A stretch of DNA of 64,000 bases from Devosia naphthalenivorans. Its GTDB lineage: Bacteria > Pseudomonadota > Alphaproteobacteria > Rhizobiales > Devosiaceae. The stretch lies in the NCBI RefSeq assembly GCF_003056355.1, contig NZ_PYVW01000001.1, forward strand, positions 522,498-586,497, written 5' to 3'. Shown one piece after another: positions 21,964 through 31,850 of the stretch. Every line of letters starts with the position of its first letter. Within the stretch, counting starts at the first letter, position 1. The translations under genes and the position numbers were made by a program. Below the pieces are notes generated by a model. That model was not told the origin of the DNA, did not search any database, and worked only from the letters and a program-made list of their open reading frames with translations.

Positions 21964-23469
21964 ATGGACGACGACTTTCAGCGCTTTGCCGAGCAATATG
22001 AAGCTGGAAAGTCGCAGATCGTCTGGCGTCGCGTCGTTGCCGACCTTGAAACGCCGATCGGCACCTATCTCAAGCTCGCGCAGGGTCGGAAGAACACATA
22101 TCTGCTGGAATCCGTGCAGGACGGAACCACCCGTGGCCGGTATTCGATCATCGGCAGCCAGCCCGACGTGATCCTCAAGGTCGAAGGCGGAACGGCATCG
22201 ATCAACCGTCAGGTGCAGGCCGACGAATTTGCGTTCGAGGTGCTTACCGAGCTTCCATTGGACGCGCTGCGTAACCTGGTGGCCGACAGCAAGATCGAGG
22301 TGCCTCCGGGCCTGCCCCCGCAGTCTGCCGGCATCTATGGCTATCTGGGCTACGAAATGGTCCGGTACATGGAAGTGCTGCCAGACAGCAATCCAGACGA
22401 TTTGCGCACGCCCGAAGCCATCCTGATGCGTCCCTCGCTTCTGGCGATCTTCGACACGCTCAAGGACGAGCTCTATCTGACGGCTCCGGTTTATGTTCGG
22501 ACAGGCGTAACGGCCCTGCAGGCCTATGAGGCCGCCAACTCCCGCATCGATGATGCGATCTCAAGGCTAAGCCGGGCTACGCCTGCGGCCCCTGCCCTGG
22601 TGGATCTCGAAAAGATCGAAGTCTCCAGCAATACCAGCCGCGACGAGTACTTTGCCATGGTCGCCAGCGCCAAGGAGTACATCACCGCGGGAGACATCTT
22701 CCAGGTGGTGCTGAGCCAGCGCTTTTCAGCCGATTTCAAGCTGCCGCCCACGGCACTCTACCGTGCCCTTCGCCGCACCAATCCAAGCCCCTACATGTAC
22801 TTCCTCGACTTCGGCGACTTCGCCGTTGCGGGTTCCAGTCCTGAAATCCTGGTGCGGGTGCAGGATGGCGAGGTAACGATCCGCCCCATCGCGGGAACAC
22901 GCAAACGTGGCGCGACACCAACGCGGGATCAGGAACTTGCGGCAGAGTTGCTTGCCGATCCAAAGGAACTGGCCGAGCACCTGATGTTGCTGGATCTGGG
23001 CCGCAACGATGTGGGCCGGGTTGCCAAGACGGGTACGGTCAAGGTCACCGACAAGTTCTTCCTCGAATATTATTCGCATGTCATGCACATCGTTTCCAAC
23101 GTCGTTGGAGTGCTCGATCCCCGTTACGACTTCGTTGATGCGCTCTCCGCAGGTTTCCCGGCAGGAACCGTTTCCGGCGCCCCCAAGGTGCGCGCCATGG
23201 AGATCATCGAAGAGCTGGAGAAATCCAAACGCGGCATCTATGGCGGTTGCGTCGGCTATTTCGGTGCCGATGGCACAATGGACACCTGCATCGTATTGCG
23301 CACCGCCATCCTGAAGGACGGCCAGCTCCATGTGCAATCCGGCGCAGGGATCGTCGCGGACAGCAAGGCAGAGCTTGAGCAGCTCGAATGCGAAAACAAG
23401 GCTCGGGCCCTTTTCAGTGCCGCCGAGGAAGCGCTACGCTATGCCGGCGAAGCGAGGATCGGGCAGTGA
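21964..23469 (+). CDS. trpE: Anthranilate synthase component I
   Basis: A 501-residue chorismate-utilising enzyme that, with TrpG, forms anthranilate, the first step of tryptophan synthesis. The N-terminal tryptophan-sensing region includes LLESVQDGTTRGRYSIIG. The catalytic part includes FQVVLSQRFSADF, PIAGTRKRGATPTRDQELAAELL, DLGRNDVGRVAKTGTVKV and FPAGTVSGAPKVRAMEIIEELE. Unlike Rhizobium and relatives, where trpE and trpG are fused, the two are separate here, with a REP-like repeat between them. No leader peptide with tandem Trp codons was found upstream. Confidence 0.97.
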   Translation: MDDDFQRFAEQYEAGKSQIVWRRVVADLETPIGTYLKLAQGRKNTYLLESVQDGTTRGRYSIIGSQPDVILKVEGGTASINRQVQADEFAFEVLTELPLDALRNLVADSKIEVPPGLPPQSAGIYGYLGYEMVRYMEVLPDSNPDDLRTPEAILMRPSLLAIFDTLKDELYLTAPVYVRTGVTALQAYEAANSRIDDAISRLSRATPAAPALVDLEKIEVSSNTSRDEYFAMVASAKEYITAGDIFQVVLSQRFSADFKLPPTALYRALRRTNPSPYMYFLDFGDFAVAGSSPEILVRVQDGEVTIRPIAGTRKRGATPTRDQELAAELLADPKELAEHLMLLDLGRNDVGRVAKTGTVKVTDKFFLEYYSHVMHIVSNVVGVLDPRYDFVDALSAGFPAGTVSGAPKVRAMEIIEELEKSKRGIYGGCVGYFGADGTMDTCIVLRTAILKDGQLHVQSGAGIVADSKAELEQLECENKARALFSAAEEALRYAGEARIGQ

Positions 23470-23489
23470 AGAAGTTGAAGACCCCAGTA

Positions 23490-23574
23490 GACCTCACGGT
23501 GAACCTGTCGAACCACAAGGTCGTGGCAGGATCGGCGTACCCACCCTCATGGTTCGACAGTCCTACTATGAGGG
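23490..23574. repeat. REP-like imperfect palindrome between trpE and trpG
   Basis: GACCTCACGGTGAACC... with CCTGTCGAACCA (23505-23516) mirrored by TGGTTCGACAGT (23551-23562) and a terminal CTATGAGGG. The element shares sequence and architecture with the copy at 28580-28670, so it belongs to a dispersed family in this genome (GACCTCATggTGAGCTTGTCGAA core). It fills most of the 178-bp trpE-trpG gap. Confidence 0.75.
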
Positions 23575-23647
23575 CTTCGCAACATCGATGGCGGAACAGG
23601 TTCTGATCCCTGAACCCGTTTCCCATAGCCGCGCTGGAGCCAGATAA

Positions 23648-24247
23648 ATGACCCGCACGCTTGTCATCGATAACTACGATAGCTTCACCTACAATCTCGT
23701 CCATTTCCTGGGAGAACTCGGCGCCGATACCACCGTCGTGCGCAACGACAAGATCACGCTCGATGAGATCGCAGCCATGGCGCCCGAGGCGATCGTGCTG
23801 TCCCCCGGCCCCTGCACACCCAATGAGGCCGGCATCTGCCTCGCGCTGATCGACCGCTTCAAGGCCGATATGCCCATCCTTGGCGTCTGCCTTGGGCATC
23901 AGGCCATCGGACAGGCAATGGGCGGGGACGTGGTCCGCGCTCCACATCTGGTGCATGGCAAGACATCGAAGATCAATCACACCGGCAAAGGCCTGTTCCG
24001 CGGCCTCAATGCCGGCTTCGAAGCGACCCGTTACCACTCACTCGTGGTTCGGCAGGAAACATTGCCCGATTTGCTGGAGATTACGGCCACAACGGACGAC
24101 GGGTTGATCATGGGGCTGCAGCACAGGACTCTTCCCGTTCATGGGGTGCAGTTTCACCCCGAGAGCATTGCATCGGAGAATGGACACGCCTTGCTGCAGA
24201 ACTTCCTGAACATGGCTCGTGACTTCAACCAGAAGCGAGCTGCCTGA
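23648..24247 (+). CDS. trpG: Anthranilate synthase component II (glutamine amidotransferase)
   Basis: A 199-residue class I glutamine amidotransferase supplying ammonia to TrpE. It shows IDNYDSFTYNLV at the N-terminus, the oxyanion segment LSPGPCTPNEAG, the nucleophile Cys in LGVCLGHQAIG and the His/Glu pair in HGVQFHPESIAS. The same subunit type can also serve p-aminobenzoate synthesis (PabA), but the position between trpE and trpD favours TrpG. The stop overlaps the trpD start (TGATG). Confidence 0.95.
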   Translation: MTRTLVIDNYDSFTYNLVHFLGELGADTTVVRNDKITLDEIAAMAPEAIVLSPGPCTPNEAGICLALIDRFKADMPILGVCLGHQAIGQAMGGDVVRAPHLVHGKTSKINHTGKGLFRGLNAGFEATRYHSLVVRQETLPDLLEITATTDDGLIMGLQHRTLPVHGVQFHPESIASENGHALLQNFLNMARDFNQKRAA

Positions 24248-25266
24248 TGGACATCAAGACCGCACTGCACAAGATTGCCGATCGACGCGACCTGACGGGC
24301 GAAGAGATGCGCAGGGTGATGCGCATCATCATGGCTGGAGAAGCCACTCCCAGCCAGATTGGCGCGTTCCTGATGGGCATGCGCATCAAGGGCGAAACCG
24401 TGGGCGAAATCGCGGCAGCGGTTTCGATTCTGCGCGAACAGATGGTGCCGGTGGAGGCACCCGAGCATGCCATTGATATCGTGGGCACCGGCGGTGACGG
24501 CGGCGGCACGCTGAATATATCCACCGCAAGCGCAATCGTGGTTGCCGCTGCGGGCGTTCCTGTCGCCAAGCACGGCAACCGCGCTCTCTCCTCCAAATCC
24601 GGCGCTTCGCAAGCCCTGGAGGCCCTGGGCGTAAAGCTCGATCTTACCCCGGCCGAAATCTCCCGCACCATAAACGAGGTGGGCATCGGCTTCATGTTCG
24701 CGCCCAGCCACCACCCGGCCATGCGCCATGTCGGTCCGACCCGGGCTGAAATGGGCGTTCGCACCATGTTCAATCTGCTCGGGCCACAATCTAATCCGGC
24801 CGGCGTCAGGCGCTACATGTTGGGCGTGTATGGGCAGGAGTGGGTGGAACCCGTCGCCGCGGCGTTGCTGGCCAACAGGGCTATCAAGGCCTGGGTCGTT
24901 CATGGCTGCGACGGGCTTGATGAACTAACTGTCACTGGCCCCAGCTTCGTTGCCCAGATCGCCAATGGCGATTTGCGCAGCTTCGAGGTTAGCCCGGAGC
25001 AGGCCGGCCTGCGGCGTCATGACGGCAAGGATCTGCTCGGGGCCGATCCCGAATACAACGCGCAGGCGATCCACGCTCTACTCGATGGCGCCCCCGGTGC
25101 CTACCGGGATATCGTGTTGCTCAATTCGGCTGCATCCTTCATCGTGGCCGACAAGGCGTCGGATCTGCGCGAAGGAGCCGAACTGGCGGCGGCAATGATC
25201 GACACTGGCAAGGCCAGGGAAACACTCGCCCGCCTGGTGGCGGTATCAAACGGACGAGACCGATGA
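24247..25266 (+). CDS. trpD: Anthranilate phosphoribosyltransferase
   Basis: A 339-residue enzyme joining anthranilate to PRPP, the second committed tryptophan step. Conserved segments are the PRPP-binding [42 protein letters not shown] and [31 protein letters not shown]. It overlaps trpG by 1 bp upstream and trpC by 4 bp (ATGA) downstream, indicating coupled translation. Confidence 0.97.
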   Translation: MDIKTALHKIADRRDLTGEEMRRVMRIIMAGEATPSQIGAFLMGMRIKGETVGEIAAAVSILREQMVPVEAPEHAIDIVGTGGDGGGTLNISTASAIVVAAAGVPVAKHGNRALSSKSGASQALEALGVKLDLTPAEISRTINEVGIGFMFAPSHHPAMRHVGPTRAEMGVRTMFNLLGPQSNPAGVRRYMLGVYGQEWVEPVAAALLANRAIKAWVVHGCDGLDELTVTGPSFVAQIANGDLRSFEVSPEQAGLRRHDGKDLLGADPEYNAQAIHALLDGAPGAYRDIVLLNSAASFIVADKASDLREGAELAAAMIDTGKARETLARLVAVSNGRDR

Positions 25267-26063
25267 GCGATATCCTCAAGCAGATTGAATCCTACAAGCG
25301 CGAGGAAATCGCTGCGGCCAAGGCGATGCGGCCATGGGCCGAAATCGTCGCGCAGGCCCATGATCAACCCGAGCCAAGGGGGTTCATAAACGCGGCAAAA
25401 GCGAAGCGTGCTCGCGGCAAATACGCGCTGATCGCGGAGGTAAAGAAAGCAAGCCCCTCCAAGGGCCTGATCCGCCCGGACTTCAATCCGGCAGAAATCG
25501 CCCGCGCTTATGAAGCAGCGGGGGCAGCTTGTCTTTCGGTGCTCACCGACCGGCCAAGTTTCCAGGGATCGCCCAGCTATCTCATCGAAGCAAGGGCCGC
25601 CACGAAGCTGCCGGTTCTACGCAAGGACTTCTTGTTCGAAACTTACCAGGTTGCCGAAGCGCGAGCCTGGGGTGCCGATTGTATTCTGATCATCCTGGCA
25701 GCTGTTGGTGACGACCTAGCGCGTTACTTACTCGATGCTGCCGAAGAATGGAAGATGGACGCCCTGGTAGAAGTGCACGACCAGCTGGAACTCGACCGCG
25801 CCCTCGCACTAGACGCCAAGTTTATCGGCATAAATAACCGCAATCTCCGCACGTTCGAAACATCTCTCGACACCTCCATCAATCTAGCCGGGGGCGTTCC
25901 CAAAGGAACACTTCTCGTTAGCGAAAGCGGCATCGTCGACCACGAACATATACGCCTACTGGATGAAAAAGCCGGAATCGGTACTTTCCTCGTCGGCGAA
26001 AGTCTAATGCGTCAACAAGACGTAATCGCCGCCACCCGCACCCTCCTGACAGGCACCCCCTAA
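25263..26063 (+). CDS. trpC: Indole-3-glycerol phosphate synthase
   Basis: A 266-residue TIM-barrel enzyme that cyclises carboxyphenylaminodeoxyribulose phosphate to indole-3-glycerol phosphate. Motifs include [62 protein letters not shown] and [18 protein letters not shown]. It is not fused to TrpF. The start overlaps trpD and its stop abuts moaC (TAATG), so this is one long operon. Confidence 0.97.
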   Translation: MSDILKQIESYKREEIAAAKAMRPWAEIVAQAHDQPEPRGFINAAKAKRARGKYALIAEVKKASPSKGLIRPDFNPAEIARAYEAAGAACLSVLTDRPSFQGSPSYLIEARAATKLPVLRKDFLFETYQVAEARAWGADCILIILAAVGDDLARYLLDAAEEWKMDALVEVHDQLELDRALALDAKFIGINNRNLRTFETSLDTSINLAGGVPKGTLLVSESGIVDHEHIRLLDEKAGIGTFLVGESLMRQQDVIAATRTLLTGTP

Positions 26064-26530
26064 TGCTCACCCACCTCAACACCAAGGGCGAAGCACACAT
26101 CGTCGACATTGGTGACAAGGCGGTTACCAGACGCCGCGCGGTTGCGCAGGCGCGCATCATTGCCAAAGCGGAGACGGTGGCAGCGATCATAGGTGGATCC
26201 CTCAAGAAAGGCGATGCGCTGGCCGTTGCCAGAATTGCTGGCATCATGGCGGCCAAGAAAACGTCTGACCTGATCCCGCTTTGCCACACGATAGCACTGA
26301 GCAAGGTAAGCGTTGATATCGAGCAAGAAGGTGTTACTGCGCTCGTAATTCGAGCCGCAGCAGAGACTATCGGCCAGACAGGCGTTGAAATGGAGGCGCT
26401 GGTTGCTGCCTCCACTGCTGCCCTGACGCTCTATGACATGGCCAAGGCTCTGGATCGTGAAATGGTGGTGACGGACATACGCCTTGTTCAAAAATCAGGC
26501 GGTAAGTCGGGGGACTTTGTGCGCGCATGA
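26063..26530 (+). CDS. moaC: Cyclic pyranopterin monophosphate synthase
   Basis: A 155-residue molybdenum-cofactor enzyme that, with MoaA, converts GTP to cyclic pyranopterin monophosphate. It contains the characteristic [18 protein letters not shown] and the [23 protein letters not shown] active-site block. Placement after trpC and before moeA is typical of Hyphomicrobiales. It overlaps trpC by 1 bp and moeA by 4 bp (ATGA). Confidence 0.96.
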   Translation: MLTHLNTKGEAHIVDIGDKAVTRRRAVAQARIIAKAETVAAIIGGSLKKGDALAVARIAGIMAAKKTSDLIPLCHTIALSKVSVDIEQEGVTALVIRAAAETIGQTGVEMEALVAASTAALTLYDMAKALDREMVVTDIRLVQKSGGKSGDFVRA

Positions 26531-27729
26531 GCCTTCTCCCGGTTGAAGAGGCCATGGCGGCGATTCTACGACGAGTCCCTGCCCCTACGTCGGAAAGCGT
26601 GCCTCTGCATCTGGCTGCGGGTCGAGTATTGCTTGAGCCATTAGTCGCCCAACACAACCAGCCCCCATTCGATGCAAGCGCCATGGACGGCTATGCTGTT
26701 CGCGCCGATGACATCGTAGCTGGCCATAACCTGCCTGTTGTTGGCACATCCCAAGCAGGCTCCCGGTTTGTGGGTCACCTGGAACCCGGTCAGGCTGTGC
26801 GCATCTTTACTGGCGCGCCGGTCCCCGAGGGCGCGGACACGGTCGCAATGCAGGAAGACGCTGTCCTGAACGGCGGCACCGTATCCTTCAGAACCGCGCC
26901 CCGGAAGGGTCACAGCGTTCGCCCAATGGGCAACGATTTCGCCGCAGGACAGCAGTTGATCGCATCTGGCGAGATCCTTTCGCCGATGCGAATTGCCGTT
27001 GCGGCCGCAGCCAATGCACCTCAGGTGACGGTCTCCAGACGTCCCCGCATTGCACTGCTCGCAACTGGTGACGAACTGGTCCTGCCTGGCTCCCCGCTCG
27101 GCCCCGACCAGATCGTTGCTTCAAATAGCTTCGGATTAGCGCCGCTTTTGGCGCAATATGCGGATGCCATCAACGACTTTGGCATCGTGGGCGACGATCA
27201 GGAGACACTCGGGCGCAGGTTGAAGGAGATCTTTGCCGACGAACCGGATGTCCTGATCACCACGGGCGGCGCGAGCGTCGGTGATCATGATATCGTCCAG
27301 GACATGCTTGTCGAGCATGGTGTAAGCTTGGATTTCTGGCGCATCAATATGCGACCGGGCAAGCCGTTGATGTTTGGAATGCGCGGCAAGACGCTGATCT
27401 TTGGTCTCCCGGGCAATCCAGTCTCAGCCATGGTGACCGCCATCGCCTTTGTGAAGCCAGCCCTGCGGCAGTGGCTGGGATATGACGGCTTCAAACCGTG
27501 GCGCTTGCCGCTTGCTGCGGCCACGCCGCCCAACACGGCCCGCAGGCATTTTATGCGAGCGCAGCTTGTACAGTCGCCTGATGGGCTTCAGGCGCTGCCG
27601 ATTTCACAAACCGATAGCGGCCATACCTCTTCGTTGTCGCTGGCGGATTTGTTGATCGTGCAGCCTGAGTTTGACGTGGGGCAACCTACCGGTTCGGCAG
27701 TCGAGGTCATTCCAATCAACGCATTCTGA
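26527..27729 (+). CDS. moeA: Molybdopterin molybdenumtransferase MoeA
   Basis: A 400-residue enzyme inserting molybdenum into adenylated molybdopterin. The N-terminal domain includes [16 protein letters not shown]; the MoCF-binding domain has [20 protein letters not shown] and [10 protein letters not shown] followed by [12 protein letters not shown]. Length and motif order are standard (also called glp). It is the last gene before the LexA-controlled promoter region. Confidence 0.96.
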   Translation: MSLLPVEEAMAAILRRVPAPTSESVPLHLAAGRVLLEPLVAQHNQPPFDASAMDGYAVRADDIVAGHNLPVVGTSQAGSRFVGHLEPGQAVRIFTGAPVPEGADTVAMQEDAVLNGGTVSFRTAPRKGHSVRPMGNDFAAGQQLIASGEILSPMRIAVAAAANAPQVTVSRRPRIALLATGDELVLPGSPLGPDQIVASNSFGLAPLLAQYADAINDFGIVGDDQETLGRRLKEIFADEPDVLITTGGASVGDHDIVQDMLVEHGVSLDFWRINMRPGKPLMFGMRGKTLIFGLPGNPVSAMVTAIAFVKPALRQWLGYDGFKPWRLPLAAATPPNTARRHFMRAQLVQSPDGLQALPISQTDSGHTSSLSLADLLIVQPEFDVGQPTGSAVEVIPINAF

Positions 27730-27772
27730 AGTGCAGGCAGCGCTGATCTCGCCATCCGGGACGTGTATTGCA

Positions 27773-27787
27773 GAACATAAATGGAAC
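27773..27787. promoter_or_regulatory. SOS (LexA) box 1 upstream of lexA
   Basis: GAAC-ATAAATG-GAAC is an exact match to the alphaproteobacterial LexA half-site arrangement (GAAC-N7-GAAC, equal to GTTC-N7-GTTC on the other strand), 47 bp upstream of the lexA start. Confidence 0.88.
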
Positions 27788-27797
27788 ATATATGCTC

Positions 27798-27812
27798 GTT
27801 CTGCCTATGTTC
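27798..27812. promoter_or_regulatory. SOS (LexA) box 2 upstream of lexA
   Basis: GTTC-TGCCTAT-GTTC, a second exact box, 10 bp beyond box 1 and in the opposite orientation, ending 22 bp before the lexA ATG. Two facing boxes imply tight autoregulation of lexA. Confidence 0.88.
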
Positions 27813-27833
27813 CGATTCTCTTCCGAGGGGCCC

Positions 27834-28547
27834 ATGCTCACGCGCAAACAACACGAGCTGCTGATGTTCATCCATGAGAGGATGAAGGAAAGTGGCATCC
27901 CGCCATCGTTCGATGAGATGAAGGATGCGCTTGATCTGGCGTCCAAGTCGGGCATTCACCGGCTGATCACGGCTCTGGAGGAGCGTGGCTTTATTCGCCG
28001 CTTGCCGAACCGGGCCCGGGCGCTTGAAGTTGTGAAACTGCCGGATTCGATGAATCCTGCCTTGGGCGGGCGCAAAGCCAAGTTCGAGCCGTCGGTGATC
28101 GAGGGCAATTTGGGGAAGGTAGCTTCGCCGCCGGCGCGCATGTCAGCAGTCGAGGAATACGCTCGGCCAATTTCCATCCCGGTCATGGGACGTATTGCGG
28201 CCGGTACTCCAATCGAGGCCATTCAGACCCATTCCCACACTATTCTGGTTCCTCCCGAAATGCTGGGCGCGGGTGAGCATTATGCGCTCGAGGTGCGGGG
28301 CGATTCCATGATCGAGGCCGGTATCTTCGACAAGGATACGGTGCTCATCAAAAAGCAGGATCAGGCCAGCAGCGGCGACATCATTGTTGCGCTTGTGGAC
28401 GACGAAGAAGCGACGCTGAAGCGGCTCCGTCGGAAGGGGAACACCATCGCGCTGGAAGCTGCTAATCCGGCCTATGAGACCCGCATTTTCCCACCGGAGC
28501 GAGTGAAGGTTCAGGGACGTTTGGTGGGCCTGCTGCGCAGGTACTAA
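27834..28547 (+). CDS. lexA: SOS repressor LexA
   Basis: A 237-residue repressor with an N-terminal winged helix-turn-helix ([17 protein letters not shown]..., about residues 1-65) and a C-terminal S24 peptidase domain. The autocleavage site is Ala123-Gly124 in [11 protein letters not shown]; the catalytic pair is Ser158 (GDSM) and Lys196 (EATLKRL). The ATG at 27834 gives the canonical MLTRKQ start; upstream in-frame ATGs lie inside the SOS boxes and are not used. Two SOS boxes precede it. The repeated 20-residue linker between domains is long, as usual in this group. Confidence 0.98.
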   Translation: MLTRKQHELLMFIHERMKESGIPPSFDEMKDALDLASKSGIHRLITALEERGFIRRLPNRARALEVVKLPDSMNPALGGRKAKFEPSVIEGNLGKVASPPARMSAVEEYARPISIPVMGRIAAGTPIEAIQTHSHTILVPPEMLGAGEHYALEVRGDSMIEAGIFDKDTVLIKKQDQASSGDIIVALVDDEEATLKRLRRKGNTIALEAANPAYETRIFPPERVKVQGRLVGLLRRY

Positions 28548-28579
28548 GGCTCGTCGCGCAGGATAGGTTTTACTCAGTA

Positions 28580-28670
28580 GACCTCATCCTGAGCTTGTCG
28601 AAGGACGAGGTCGTGACACTCAGGTCTGCACTCGCTCGACCTCGTGTTTCGACAAGCTCACCATGAGGTC
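28580..28670. repeat. REP-like long inverted repeat downstream of lexA
   Basis: GACCTCAT-cct-GAGCTTGTCGAA...ACGAGGTCG is mirrored by CGACCTCGT...TTCGACAAGCTC-acc-ATGAGGTC across about 20 bp of centre. It is the better-preserved relative of the element at 23490-23574 and could fold into a long hairpin in the lexA 3' region. Confidence 0.85.
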
Positions 28671-28781
28671 TCTTGACCCCCTTCGCAAGGTCCACCAAAC
28701 GCGACGCACTCTATGGGTAGGCAGTTGGGCTGGGCGCTGGGCACTTGTGTTCGGTCGAGGAACCGAGCAATCTGACTTGAT

Positions 28782-28808
28782 AAAGGCCCGCCAGTTTGGC
28801 GGGCCTTT
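28782..28808. terminator. Bidirectional terminator between lexA and the IlvD/Edd dehydratase
   Basis: AAAGGCCCGCCA-GTT-TGGCGGGCCTTT is a perfect hairpin, followed by GGTTTTT on the plus strand and flanked by A/T on the other side. It lies between the converging lexA and dehydratase genes. Confidence 0.9.
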
Positions 28809-28813
28809 GGTTT

Positions 28814-30625
28814 TTAGTGATTATCGCGGGGAACGCCGTTTGTCTGGGCAATGCGCTGGTACTTTTCGGCGGGCTTGAGGATTGCGCCCTCGCCCAACTG
28901 TCCGATAATACCGCGCTGGATTTCCTGCCAAGGCGTCTGGTGCTTGGGATACTTGTAGCCTCCCGTCGTCTCCAGATCCTGGCGGCGCTTGGCGATCTCC
29001 TCGTCCGAGATCAGGATGTTCGCCTGACCTTTATTGAGGTCGATCCGTACGCGGTCTCCTGTGCGCAGGATGGCCAGGTTACCGCCAGCTGCCGCTTCAG
29101 GCGAAGCGTTGAGGATGGACGGAGAGCCAGAAGTGCCGGACTGGCGACCGTCGCCGATGCACGCCAGAGCGTGAATACCCTTCTTGATGAGGTAATCAGG
29201 CGGTCGCATGTTGACGACTTCGGCGGCTCCGGGGTAGCCGATTGGACCCGCGCCACGCATGAACAGCAATGTGTTTTCGTCGATCTCGAGCGAGGGGTCG
29301 TCGATGCGGTGGTGGTAGTCTTCGGGACCGTCGAATACCACGGCTTTGCCCTCGAACATCCCAGGGTGTTCTGGGTTATCGAGGTACCGGTCGCGGAACT
29401 CCGTCGAAATCACGCTGGTCTTCATGATGGCGTTATCGAAAAGGTTGCCACGCAGCACCAGGAAGCCCGCATCGCTCTTGAGCGGGTTGTTGAAGTGCCG
29501 GATGACCTTCTCATCCTGGATCGGCGTATTACGGCAGTTTTCGCCGATGGTCTTGCCGTTGACCGTGGGAGCGTTCTCACGGATGAGCCCTTGCCCCATC
29601 AGTTCGTTGACAACAGCAGGAACGCCACCAGCATGGTAGTAATCTTCGCCCAGATACTCGCCCGCTGGTTGCAGGTTCACCAGCAGTGGGACCTTGTGAC
29701 CATAGGTCTGGAAATCCTGCAGCTCCAGTTCTACACCGATATGCTTGGCAATCGCCTGTATGTGGATCGGCGCATTGGTGGAGCCACCGATCGCTGAGTT
29801 CACCACGATGGTGTTGATGAAGTTGTCTTTGGTCAGGATGTCGGAGGGCTTGAGATCCTCGTGCACCATGTCCACGATTCGCTTACCCGTCCGATATGCC
29901 ATTTCCTGGCGGTCGCGATACGGCGCAGGGATTGCTGCAGAACCAGGCAACTGCATGCCCAGGGACTCGGCAAGCGAGTTCATGGTTGTTGCCGTGCCCA
30001 TGGTGTTGCAGTAGCCCGTGGATGGCGCTGAGGAAGCCACGAGTTCGATGAATTGTGGGTAATCGATCTCGCCGGCCGCCATCATCTGGCGTGCCTTCCA
30101 CACGATCGTGCCGGAACCAGTCCGCTCACCCTTGTGCCAGCCGTTCAACATCGGGCCGACCGATAGCGCGATTGCCGGGATGTTGACCGTTGCGGCCCCC
30201 ATCAGCATTGCGGGCGTCGTCTTGTCACAACCAATCGTCAGAACAACGCCGTCGAGCGGATAGCCGTAGAGCACCTCGACGAGGCCGAGATAGGCCAGAT
30301 TGCGGTCAAGGCCAGCGGTCGGCCGCTTGCCGGTTTCCTGAATCGGGTGCACCGGAAATTCGATGGCAATGCCACCCGCTTCGCGAATGCCTTCCTTGAC
30401 GCGCTCGGCCAAGACGATGTGGTGCCTATTGCAGGGCGACAGGTCGGAACCGGTCTGGGCGATGCCGATGATCGGTTTGTCGGATTGCAACTCTTCGCGC
30501 GACACGCCGAAGTTCATGTAGCGCTCAAGATAAAGCGCGGTCATATCCGGATTGTCTGGATTGTCGAACCAGGCCCGCGAACGCAACTTCTTGGGGGCCG
30601 AGCCCTCTCCACTACCTGCAGTCAT
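28814..30625 (-). CDS. IlvD/Edd family sugar-acid dehydratase (probable galactonate/arabinonate dehydratase)
   Basis: A 603-residue iron-sulfur dehydratase. Cluster cysteines are visible in [22 protein letters not shown] and [19 protein letters not shown]; the C-terminal [21 protein letters not shown] block is typical of the sugar-acid branch (L-arabinonate/D-galactonate/xylonate) rather than IlvD proper. With dgoK and dgoA divergent next door, the most likely reaction is D-galactonate to 2-keto-3-deoxygalactonate, but substrate range in this family is broad. The ATG at 30625 was chosen because it directly precedes the conserved N-terminal [11 protein letters not shown]; the longer upstream frame runs through the intergenic region. 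Confidence 0.88.
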   Translation of the reverse strand: MTAGSGEGSAPKKLRSRAWFDNPDNPDMTALYLERYMNFGVSREELQSDKPIIGIAQTGSDLSPCNRHHIVLAERVKEGIREAGGIAIEFPVHPIQETGKRPTAGLDRNLAYLGLVEVLYGYPLDGVVLTIGCDKTTPAMLMGAATVNIPAIALSVGPMLNGWHKGERTGSGTIVWKARQMMAAGEIDYPQFIELVASSAPSTGYCNTMGTATTMNSLAESLGMQLPGSAAIPAPYRDRQEMAYRTGKRIVDMVHEDLKPSDILTKDNFINTIVVNSAIGGSTNAPIHIQAIAKHIGVELELQDFQTYGHKVPLLVNLQPAGEYLGEDYYHAGGVPAVVNELMGQGLIRENAPTVNGKTIGENCRNTPIQDEKVIRHFNNPLKSDAGFLVLRGNLFDNAIMKTSVISTEFRDRYLDNPEHPGMFEGKAVVFDGPEDYHHRIDDPSLEIDENTLLFMRGAGPIGYPGAAEVVNMRPPDYLIKKGIHALACIGDGRQSGTSGSPSILNASPEAAAGGNLAILRTGDRVRIDLNKGQANILISDEEIAKRRQDLETTGGYKYPKHQTPWQEIQRGIIGQLGEGAILKPAEKYQRIAQTNGVPRDNH

Positions 30626-30750
30626 GCTGTTTTCCTCGTTACCCGCGGCGCAAGGTAGAGCCACGTTTGGGCTCGTTCTAACATGGCTGATGCCGGAGTG
30701 AATGGGGGTTGGCGAAAAAATCATACAAATGAGATTGGGCTGGCCGATCT

Positions 30751-30779
30751 GCCTAGTCATCTTGCGGAACGATCTAGGC
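30751..30779. promoter_or_regulatory. Candidate operator between the divergent galactonate genes
   Basis: GCCTAG (30751-30756) and CTAGGC (30774-30779) form an interrupted palindrome roughly midway between the divergent dehydratase and dgoK starts. No regulator gene is in the window to link it to, so the role is a guess from position. Otherwise the 293-bp gap contains no recognised feature. Confidence 0.3.
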
Positions 30780-30918
30780 GCCTTACCAGACGACGAGACA
30801 CTCGGCGCCGCTTAGGAGTGTGCTGCCCGCTACTGAAAACAAAGAATCATGCTGGCTGAAGCGCGGAGCAATCATTAGGGTCGCGGCCGATGTGAGGACA
30901 GGTCGGCAAGGAGAGTTC

Positions 30919-31839
30919 GTGGACAACGCAGTCGATTGGGTGGCCGTGGATTGGGGCACCTCGAACCTTCGCGCCTGGGGAATCGGTGCCGACGGTTCGG
31001 TTGTTTTTGAAAAGTCGTCGCCAAAAGGCATGGGTAAGCTCGCACGCGATGAGTTTGCGCCCGCTCTGGTTGAGGTTCTCGACCACCTCACTCCCGAAAC
31101 GGGCACGAGGCTGGATGTTCTGATCTGCGGGATGGCCGGCGCCAAGCAGGGATGGCTCGAAGCGCCCTATGTTGAGGCGCCTACTGATCTGCGGGGCTTG
31201 TTTTCCGGCGCTGTACGCCCTGTCGTGGATGACGGCCGGTTTGCGCCAGCGATTCTACCGGGTGTTTGTCAAAAAGCGGGCGATGACAATGTCATGCGCG
31301 GCGAAGAAACCCAGTTGCTGGGACTGGCTGCCCTTAACCCGGACTTTAGTGGCCTAGTTTGCATGCCCGGAACCCACTCGAAGTGGGCGCAATTGTCGGG
31401 AACGCGTATCGAACATTTTTCTACGGCAATGACTGGCGAAATGTTTGAAGTGCTTCGTACAAATTCCGTGCTGCGGCACTCGCTCACAGGGGATCTGGAC
31501 GGACCGGCGCGCGCTGAAGGCTTCGCTGCCGGAGCCGCTGATGGCCTGGAACATCCCGAACGTTTGCTTGGCATGCTCTTCAGGGTGCGGGCTGGCTCCC
31601 TGCTTTCGGGGCGGCAACCAGACTGGTGTGCCGGATATCTCTCCGGATTGTTGATCGGAACGGAAGTCGCCAGCAACCGTCATCTTATCGGCGATGCGCC
31701 TGTGCCGCTTGTCGGCTCGCCTGCCCTGTGCAGGCTTTATCAGGATGTGCTCGGCATGATTGGTGCCGATGGCGCGCCGCAAGACGCTACAGAAATCGTG
31801 CTGGCGGGCCTGAAGGCCGCGCGCAGCTTTGCCGCTTAG
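30919..31839 (+). CDS. dgoK: 2-dehydro-3-deoxygalactonokinase
   Basis: A 306-residue sugar-acid kinase phosphorylating 2-keto-3-deoxygalactonate. It begins with the family's WVAVDWGTSNLRAW phosphate-binding motif; later blocks GEETQLLGLA and MPGTHSKWAQL are also characteristic. I chose the GTG at 30919 because an AAGGAG Shine-Dalgarno lies 5 bp before it. The open frame extends 33 codons upstream to another GTG at 30820, but that extension is not conserved-looking. The next gene starts 11 bp after the stop. Confidence 0.93.
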   Translation: MDNAVDWVAVDWGTSNLRAWGIGADGSVVFEKSSPKGMGKLARDEFAPALVEVLDHLTPETGTRLDVLICGMAGAKQGWLEAPYVEAPTDLRGLFSGAVRPVVDDGRFAPAILPGVCQKAGDDNVMRGEETQLLGLAALNPDFSGLVCMPGTHSKWAQLSGTRIEHFSTAMTGEMFEVLRTNSVLRHSLTGDLDGPARAEGFAAGAADGLEHPERLLGMLFRVRAGSLLSGRQPDWCAGYLSGLLIGTEVASNRHLIGDAPVPLVGSPALCRLYQDVLGMIGADGAPQDATEIVLAGLKAARSFAA

Positions 31840-31850
31840 GAGCGCTCATT

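Noticed and set aside
27768..27833. Longer N-terminus for LexA
   Set aside because: The upstream codons run through both SOS boxes; family proteins begin at MLTRKQ.
30820..30918. Longer N-terminus for dgoK from the GTG at 30820
   Set aside because: The added 33 residues are unlike the family, and a strong AAGGAG site precedes the GTG at 30919.
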